Of a DNA stretch of 20,428 nt, positions 15,219-20,428 are shown in pieces (the stretch's first letter is position 1; every line of letters begins with the position of its first letter). This DNA is from Prolixibacteraceae bacterium. Lineage in GTDB: Bacteria > Bacteroidota > Bacteroidia > Bacteroidales > Prolixibacteraceae. The stretch spans positions 1 through 20,428 of the forward strand of contig JAGODU010000069.1 in the NCBI GenBank assembly GCA_017998095.1. Direction: 5' to 3'. The translations under genes and the position numbers were made by a program. Under the pieces are notes generated by a model that did not search any database, was not told the origin of the DNA, and saw only the letters and a list, made by a program, of their open reading frames with translations.

Positions 15219-17393
15219 ATGAACGCGAAATTAACACATCTTTTAAAAAATGTGGCACATCAAAGGGGCATAACTCTCCAAGCGCTGAAGGAAGAGATCG
15301 ATGAAAAAGAGATCCTGGATAGATTCACAGACTATCCCAACTTATCAGTTACCATCTTATCCGACGATATTGATATCGATTCGTTGAGAGTAATTGCAAA
15401 TGACCTGCTTGTCTTCACATGGCGGGATAAATTCAAATTCCAGGTTTTTCTTAAGAATTCGGTTTTTGCTAAGAATGCGATCCAATCACTCCTTAAGAAT
15501 TTTCCAAAGGATGATGTATCAGCAGCAAAAAGAATCGATGCATTCATTGAGAATCTGATTGCTTCTGACCTCTTGAAGGGAAAGGAAGAACTAAAAAAAT
15601 CCCACGTTGCACTTTACTGTTCTATTTTCCTGACAGTAGCTTTCCCGGATAGATTTGTAGATTTCAGGCAAACCCGTTGGATAAAATTGGCGAAAAGGCT
15701 GGATTATGAGCTTCCGAACACTGCGGATACTTATGGCCAGATGATTGTATGGGCGGGGAAGTTTGCTCGGGAAATTGCGAAAACAACAATCTTCCAGAAA
15801 TACTGGAAGACAGATCATCCCTTATGGGCTGTTGCCGGACTTTGCTGGAATTTAAAAGACGAGGATATTGTTCTTAATGGGGATAATCCAATGTACCAGA
15901 AGATGAAAGAATTGCTCCAGAATAAAAAACAGGTCATCATTTACGGTCCTCCTGGAACTGGAAAAACGTATCACGCAAAGAAATTCATATCGGAGTATAG
16001 TACCGAAGATTACCGGATCTCAGACAAATCCCTGACCGATCAAACCGTGTATATCCTTATCGCATATGGGCCGAGAGACGGGGACATCCCGAATATGAAG
16101 ATCGGAGAGAAATTCATATACGAATGGACTGGTAACCGAAACTGGCAGAAATTCTTCGATGATCTTCAACAAGGAGACGTTGCCCTGGTATATTACCAGG
16201 GGACACACCGTTTAACATCAATAGCCCGGTGTATCCAGAAAGAAAAAGAGAGCATCACCTTCGAAATTATGCGCCATTTTCTGGGGCCGACTTATAGTGA
16301 TCTGCATAAAGATCCAGTGTTAGGAGAAACTGCAATTGGCCGGGCTACCATGAGTTTCAGCTTGCGAGCCCTTAGTGATGTCGAACTGGAGAGATTGTTA
16401 AAAATTACACCGGAACTTTCCTATGAAGCCCTGGGAATCACCATAGATACTTCCGATATTCCGGTAACAAACCGGAAATTTGTAACCTTCCATCCCTCGT
16501 TCGGTTATGAAGATTTCATTGAAGGTCTGCGACCATATACCAGAGATGACGGAACATTGGGCTATCAGATCGAGGAAGGAATTTTCAAAGAATTCGCACG
16601 GCAGGCATTGAACGTATTATGTGCGGAAGCAGAGATTGAATGCGAATGGAACTGTAATGAAGAGATCCCAGAATTACCTCTTGAAGATAAACAAAAATTG
16701 CGGGAATTGGCTCCGAAATACCCCTTCTACCTCATCATCGATGAAATAAACCGTGGGGATATCTCACGGATTTTTGGCGAACTTATCACCCTGATCGAAT
16801 GTGATAAACGATATGCAGAATCGAATGAAATGACGACCGTCCTTCCGTATTCTAAGCTAACCTTCGGTATTTCTCCAAATCTCTACATAATCGGCACGAT
16901 GAACACCGCAGACCGATCGATTGCATTGCTCGATATTGCCCTTCGTCGCAGATTCGGTTTCATCGAGATGATGCCACGCCCGGAGATTATTAAAGAGATC
17001 GTTGAATCAAAAGAACCAAAGATCCGGGAGATTGCAGATACCGCAATAGCACTGCTCACATCGTTAAATGAAAAAATAATCGGGAACTATGACAGGGATC
17101 ATCAGATAGGGCATAGTTATTTCACAAGACTCAATGACGCGAGGACGAGAGAGGAAGCAATTAAAATGCTCCATTTCATCTGGTATCACGAAATCATGCC
17201 ACTTCTCCAGGAATATTACTATGACTCGCCCGTGAAACTTCAGGAAATTATCGGAAATGACTTCATCAAAGTAACAAACAGTGACCGCTCATTCCTGTTG
17301 AAAGATGAACTCTCCCCCGAAGATCTCCTGATTGCCGTCCAGAAGTTGGCTCAAAAAGGGTCTGTGACCAGTCCTCCAGTTACCAACGAGTGA
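15219..17393 (+). CDS. mcrB: McrB-like AAA+ GTPase with inserted PUA/EVE-like domain
   Basis: A 724-residue motor subunit of a McrBC-type restriction system, which uses GTP to translocate and cut DNA carrying modified cytosine. Walker A is YGPPGTGKT (242-250), Walker B IIDEINRGD (506-514), the McrB sensor signature GTMNTADRS (559-567), and the arginine segment ALRRRF (574-579). FVTFHPSFGYEDFIEGLRP (421-439) is the conserved post-Walker-A segment; in E. coli McrB it follows Walker A after a short linker, but here about 170 residues intervene. The insert contains FFDDLQQGDVALVY (312-325) and resembles a PUA/EVE-type modified-base reader. Residues 1-230 form an unrecognised N-terminal domain, probably the target-recognition part. 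The next gene, mcrC, begins one base after the stop. Base composition looks more GC-rich than the genes at the left of the window. Confidence 0.9.
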   Translation: MNAKLTHLLKNVAHQRGITLQALKEEIDEKEILDRFTDYPNLSVTILSDDIDIDSLRVIANDLLVFTWRDKFKFQVFLKNSVFAKNAIQSLLKNFPKDDVSAAKRIDAFIENLIASDLLKGKEELKKSHVALYCSIFLTVAFPDRFVDFRQTRWIKLAKRLDYELPNTADTYGQMIVWAGKFAREIAKTTIFQKYWKTDHPLWAVAGLCWNLKDEDIVLNGDNPMYQKMKELLQNKKQVIIYGPPGTGKTYHAKKFISEYSTEDYRISDKSLTDQTVYILIAYGPRDGDIPNMKIGEKFIYEWTGNRNWQKFFDDLQQGDVALVYYQGTHRLTSIARCIQKEKESITFEIMRHFLGPTYSDLHKDPVLGETAIGRATMSFSLRALSDVELERLLKITPELSYEALGITIDTSDIPVTNRKFVTFHPSFGYEDFIEGLRPYTRDDGTLGYQIEEGIFKEFARQALNVLCAEAEIECEWNCNEEIPELPLEDKQKLRELAPKYPFYLIIDEINRGDISRIFGELITLIECDKRYAESNEMTTVLPYSKLTFGISPNLYIIGTMNTADRSIALLDIALRRRFGFIEMMPRPEIIKEIVESKEPKIREIADTAIALLTSLNEKIIGNYDRDHQIGHSYFTRLNDARTREEAIKMLHFIWYHEIMPLLQEYYYDSPVKLQEIIGNDFIKVTNSDRSFLLKDELSPEDLLIAVQKLAQKGSVTSPPVTNE

Positions 17394-17394
17394 A

Positions 17395-18765
17395 ATGAAG
17401 ACCGTTGTTACGCTGTTCGAATATCAACAATATCGGTTCGAATTAGCAGAGAGAGATCATTTCCATAACGATACTTTTTATTTCACCGAAAAAACCATGG
17501 GACTACTGGAAGATCTCAATCGTTCAAAACCATTCCTGGAATGTGGTCTCAGAACAATCCGGCCATTAAACTACGTCGGAATTGTCAGGGCTGGTGATTT
17601 CACAATAGAGATTTTCCCAAAACTATTCAGAGATGAAAAATACCAGGAACATCGTAAAAACATCGCAGCAAACCTGTTGAAAATGCTCTCTTATTCAGGA
17701 GATCTGCCTTTCAGGGAAATGGATATGGCAGATCTTCATCAGGATAAATATGATCTGTTCGAGATATTCATCCGTCTCTTTTCAAAAAATCTCTTATCAA
17801 CCATAAAATCGTCCCAAAAAAAGGAATATATCAAAAAATCCGAAGAAATCAGGGTAATCAAAGGAAGAATAGATTTTAAAAAATATGTCAATCCCTGTCG
17901 TTTCCATATCATTCCTTGTGAATATTACGAATTTTCCATTGACAATATCATGAACAGGACGCTGAAGTACACCTGCCATCTCATGGCCAGAACTGTTGAG
18001 GATTTCGATACTGCAAGAACCCTGCGTTCCATCATTAACATTCTCGATCAGGTGACGCTTACCAGAATTACTGCAGCTGAAGCGGATACTATCACTTTTG
18101 ATCGATTAAACCGGGTATTCGAACCGTATATTGAAATGTGCAAAATATTCCTTTCCCAGTCGACTCTTACCTTGCAATCTTCTGAAATCGAGTCATTTTC
18201 TCTGCTGATTCCTATGGAAAAACTCTTTGAAGGATTCATCACCCAGGTTCTCAAAGAAGATCCACTCTATTTCTTCGGCAGACCTGTTGTGGTGAGATCC
18301 CAGATGAGCGTCGGAAGGATGGCTTTAGATGAAAATGGAAAGGAATTATTCAATCTGATCCCCGACATTCTGATCGGTTCCCCGGTTATTGAGGCAATCA
18401 TCGATACCAAATACAAAGCACTTGATTCCATGGATACGAAACTGGGAATATCTCAGGCTGATATTTACCAGATGTATGTCTATGCCACGAAGACGAATAC
18501 AGACCGGTGCATGCTTCTGTATCCTGAAGTGATGGTAAACCAGAAAAAAGATCTCACCCTCTCTGTTCCCTCATCAGATGATAGTAATCGGGATGTTCTG
18601 CTTATGATTCGTTCAATCCGGCTCGCTTATAATATGATAAATAAAGAGGAATGGGAAGAGTTCAGAAAGGAATTGCGGACTATTGTGAGACCACTCTTCA
18701 GGGAAAGGGAAGGGTGGGATGATGTAAAGACTTCCATGATATTAGCTGATGGACGAGGTGATTGA
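17395..18765 (+). CDS. mcrC: McrC-like nuclease subunit
   Basis: A 456-residue protein matching McrC, the nuclease subunit that binds McrB hexamers and stimulates their GTPase. The N-terminal part (about 1-290) is the McrB-contacting region, with GIVRAGDFTIEIFPKLF at 62-78 as a family hallmark. The C-terminal part is a PD-(D/E)xK nuclease, with IPDILIG at 322-328 (Asp324) and IIDTKYKALD at 335-344 (Asp337, Lys339), followed by SQADIYQMYVYA. All catalytic residues are present. It starts one base after the mcrB stop, with GAG just before the ATG, so the two are translated together. It would cut DNA where McrB translocation stalls. Confidence 0.92.
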   Translation: MKTVVTLFEYQQYRFELAERDHFHNDTFYFTEKTMGLLEDLNRSKPFLECGLRTIRPLNYVGIVRAGDFTIEIFPKLFRDEKYQEHRKNIAANLLKMLSYSGDLPFREMDMADLHQDKYDLFEIFIRLFSKNLLSTIKSSQKKEYIKKSEEIRVIKGRIDFKKYVNPCRFHIIPCEYYEFSIDNIMNRTLKYTCHLMARTVEDFDTARTLRSIINILDQVTLTRITAAEADTITFDRLNRVFEPYIEMCKIFLSQSTLTLQSSEIESFSLLIPMEKLFEGFITQVLKEDPLYFFGRPVVVRSQMSVGRMALDENGKELFNLIPDILIGSPVIEAIIDTKYKALDSMDTKLGISQADIYQMYVYATKTNTDRCMLLYPEVMVNQKKDLTLSVPSSDDSNRDVLLMIRSIRLAYNMINKEEWEEFRKELRTIVRPLFREREGWDDVKTSMILADGRGD

Positions 18766-18779
18766 AAAAGACGGGAATC

Positions 18780-18878
18780 ATGAAAGACCATCCACAATCC
18801 ATCACCGAAATCGATCAAAATGCATATGAATGGATCAAGAAAAAAGGAGGTTTAGATGAGAGTTTTACTGTCCATTAA
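18780..18878 (+). CDS. Possible 32-residue small protein between mcrC and the ASCH gene
   Basis: An ATG 14 bases after the mcrC stop opens a 32-codon frame (it contains NAYEWIKKKGGL) that ends inside the start of the ASCH gene, overlapping it by 23 bases. The peptide is hydrophilic and could be helical. The ribosome site is weak (ACGGGA). It may be a real small protein, a leader that couples the ASCH gene to mcrBC, or chance. I do not recognise it. Confidence 0.2.
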   Translation: MKDHPQSITEIDQNAYEWIKKKGGLDESFTVH

Positions 18879-19263
18879 ACCAAAATACGTAGATAAGATT
18901 TTAGGTGGGTCGAAGAAATACGAATTTCGAAAAAATATATTCAGAGATGAAGAAGTTCGGGAAATGGTCATCTATTCCAGCAGTCCAATGAAGAAAATTG
19001 TCGGTACATGTGAAATAGGTTCGGTTATTGAAGATAGTCCACTGATTCTCTGGGAAATGTTCAGAGACGGATCCGGACTCTGTGAAGAGGAGTTCTTTTC
19101 TTATTTCGAAGGCAAAGAGAGGGGATATGCTATCGAAATTGAACAAATTATCAAATTTAAAAATCCGGTAGACCCGTGGGAATTCGACGAGAATTTCATA
19201 CCTCCTCAATCCTTCCAATACATCACTGACTCTTTTTACTCAAAACTCTGTGATGCAGCCTAA
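18856..19263 (+). CDS. ASCH-domain protein (PUA-like fold)
   Basis: A 135-residue protein that is almost entirely one ASCH domain. The N-terminal signature is LLSIKPKYVDKILGGSKKYE (4-23), followed by FRK; later come VGTCEIGSVIED (49-60) and GYAIEIEQIIKFKNPV (89-104). ASCH domains have the PUA-related fold and bind RNA or modified nucleosides; some small members are hydrolases or nucleases and others appear beside toxin genes. The start is well supported by GGAGG five bases upstream. It lies 90 bp after mcrC on the same strand and may be cotranscribed, but it has its own strong ribosome site. A role as modified-nucleic-acid reader would fit the neighbourhood, though this is inference; specific substrate unknown. 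Confidence 0.85.
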   Translation: MRVLLSIKPKYVDKILGGSKKYEFRKNIFRDEEVREMVIYSSSPMKKIVGTCEIGSVIEDSPLILWEMFRDGSGLCEEEFFSYFEGKERGYAIEIEQIIKFKNPVDPWEFDENFIPPQSFQYITDSFYSKLCDAA

Positions 19264-19634
19264 GAAAAATTGAATTCTTTTTATCCCCCGTCCTGAAAAA
19301 TTCCTAACCTCCTCCATTTTATTCATGAGTAGTCAGAATTAATTCAACATTTCTTGGTAAGACTAGCGACAAAAACAGAAAAGATTGTGCCATCACTCTG
19401 AAGAGTTCGTCTTTAGGATCTTGATTCAGTTCATCCTTCGGGATTTGATCTTCTCTCATTTGCGGCTCTATGTTTTTTTCAGAGGGCAACCCCCACTCAA
19501 GTGCACCATAATGAACACAAACGGAGAGATTGCCGACTTAAAGCAGGGGTATGAAATGTCGGTCGAAATCTCCAGAATATGGGTAGATATTTATAAAACT
19601 ATTGGTTATAACTTGGCTAAAGATAGGGATATAT
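19264..19634. other. Intergenic region after the ASCH gene
   Basis: No well-supported gene lies here. A plus-strand frame from ATG 19511 (43 codons, containing ISRIWVDIYKTIGYNL) runs to TAA at 19642, overlapping the end of the convergent membrane gene by 8 bp. Its codons look plausible, but no ribosome site precedes 19511; the later in-frame ATG after AGGGGT is an alternative start. Runs of pyrimidines just after the ASCH stop (TTCTTTTTATC, about 19275-19285) might end transcription. No tRNA or repeat was seen. Confidence 0.25.
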
Positions 19635-20078
19635 TCACATAAGTTCTTCCCAAATAACCTTATATGCATCATTTTGGTAGATTCCGTCAATTACTCCATG
19701 GGAAATCTTTAGATTATATCTCGCAACGACCAAAACGAGAATAGTAACGATATCGATAATGATCAATTCAGCAAAATATTTCTTGATAACAACTGAATCA
19801 AAGACAGAGAAATAGAAGTAGTAAATTGCGATAATAGATAAGATAATCGTGATTACAGCAGTAATCCACACAAATATTTTGCGTTGTTGAGAATCCCAAC
19901 CATCCTTTATTTTATCATATTTATCATCGAGGCTCAATCCTCGATAAGAAAGGGAAAATAATAATTCATAACATGCTATCGCAATTATTGCTATTAAGAA
20001 TAGTATAATTAAAAGAAACGTATAGTTGAAAGTGTTTCCATCTTGAAAAGAATATTTTGTAAAGAGATAATACGACAA
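19635..20078 (-). CDS. Multi-pass membrane protein, 3' part of an interrupted gene
   Basis: As bounded here this gives 147 residues from a TTG codon, with three clear hydrophobic segments at about 19-40, 69-93 and 103-120 separated by short charged loops. I recognise no family. The start is doubtful: there is no ribosome site, and the same frame stays open upstream to a TAA at 20175-20177, adding another hydrophobic segment (TIVFSIFFYSSFFILG) that the TTG start would truncate. Beyond that TAA the same frame continues as the next entry. The simplest reading is one membrane-protein gene of at least 260 codons broken by a nonsense codon. If so this entry is a pseudogene fragment. Confidence 0.45.
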   Translation of the reverse strand: MSYYLFTKYSFQDGNTFNYTFLLIILFLIAIIAIACYELLFSLSYRGLSLDDKYDKIKDGWDSQQRKIFVWITAVITIILSIIAIYYFYFSVFDSVVIKKYFAELIIIDIVTILVLVVARYNLKISHGVIDGIYQNDAYKVIWEELM

Positions 20079-20174
20079 TCCCAGGATGAAAAATGATGAA
20101 TAGAAAAATATTGAAAAAACAATAGTTTGATACCGTGATGATTTATTTAGCGAGATAATATCCAGAGAAAATTT

Positions 20175-20428
20175 TTACTTCTCAACAAAACCTAAAGAGT
20201 TCCAGATATCAAATCCGGCCAACACTTTTTTGGCCTTTTTCTCATCTCTCGGCTTTTCACGGTATTTATTATTAGCATTCTCAAATCCCATGTAGTTTGT
20301 AATGAAGGTACAATCAGTATGATGCGTTTCTAAAATTCTGTAAAAGGCCTGCAAACGTGAAATTGATTTTGATTTGTCATTGAAAATACACCAGATGGGC
20401 AACACAATAAGGAGGGGTATCAAAGCAG
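20175..20428 (-). CDS. 5' part of the interrupted membrane-protein gene, partial at window edge
   Basis: The frame enters from beyond position 20428 and ends at TAA 20175-20177, so the true start is outside the window. It begins with a hydrophobic stretch (IPLLIVLPIWCIF) followed by about 65 mostly polar residues with many Lys, Asn and Arg, consistent with a membrane segment followed by a cytoplasmic loop. It is in the same reading frame as the membrane protein downstream, with only one stop between them. No family is recognised. Confidence 0.45.
   Translation of the reverse strand, partial: ALIPLLIVLPIWCIFNDKSKSISRLQAFYRILETHHTDCTFITNYMGFENANNKYREKPRDEKKAKKVLAGFDIWNSLGFVEK

Noticed and set aside
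18901..19218. 105-codon frame antisense to the ASCH gene
   Set aside because: The ASCH frame has a strong ribosome site and family signature; the antisense frame has neither.
20175..20177. Pyrrolysine read-through at the internal stop of the membrane-protein gene
   Set aside because: The codon is TAA, not TAG, so amber-dependent pyrrolysine insertion does not apply.
1..20428. CRISPR array or tRNA/rRNA genes
   Set aside because: No set of regularly spaced repeats with unique spacers and no cloverleaf-like or rRNA-like stretch was seen on either strand.

Overview
The window reads as a defence island, most likely from an archaeon and possibly a methanogen of the Methanomicrobia. The archaeal assignment is an inference (about 0.6). 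It rests on GGAGG-type ribosome sites, TATA-like boxes rather than -35/-10 pairs, the dndC-D-E-A order with the cysteine desulfurase last (reported for archaeal phosphorothioate systems), and an ASCH gene of a kind common in archaea. No rRNA, tRNA, CRISPR array or intact insertion sequence was seen.

Layout. 1-477: gene-poor edge. 478-5640 (+): a tight four-gene operon encoding a GHKL/MORC-like ATPase, an SF2 helicase, a phospholipase-D-fold nuclease and a YwbE-AlbA_2 (Schlafen-like) fusion. 5694-7532 (+): a DUF262-DUF1524 (GmrSD/SspE-like) nuclease, probably with its own promoter. 7522-14923 (-): dndB-dndC-dndD-dndE-dndA, with three 4-base gene overlaps or near-overlaps, followed by an Mrr-like restriction endonuclease gene whose 3' end overlaps the end of the DUF262-DUF1524 gene. 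14924-15218: divergent promoter region with three evenly spaced direct repeats before dndB and an inverted repeat before mcrB. 15219-18765 (+): mcrB-mcrC type IV restriction pair, with a PUA/EVE-like insert in the McrB AAA+ module. 18856-19263 (+): ASCH-domain protein. 19635-20428 (-): a membrane-protein reading frame interrupted by one in-frame TAA and running off the window edge.

How it may work. DndA mobilises cysteine sulfur, DndC (PAPS-reductase-like, iron-sulfur) activates it or transfers it, and DndD (Rad50/SMC-like ATPase) with DndE act on DNA to install phosphorothioate (PT) in the backbone; DndB probably regulates. The usual bacterial restriction partners DndF-G-H are absent. Their place is taken by the convergent plus-strand operon, which resembles in concept the archaeal DndCDEA-PbeABCD arrangement, by an SspE-like DUF262-DUF1524 protein, and by an Mrr-like nuclease inside the dnd operon. 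The island may therefore pair one PT modification module with several candidate effectors. McrBC next door would act separately on methylated DNA.

The most novel points are the make-up of the GHKL-helicase-PLD-YwbE/AlbA_2 module linked to Dnd, the YwbE-AlbA_2 fusion itself, the co-occurring DndB and SspE-like proteins that share a ParB-like DGQ[H/Q]R motif, and the three-repeat operator candidate at the dndB promoter.
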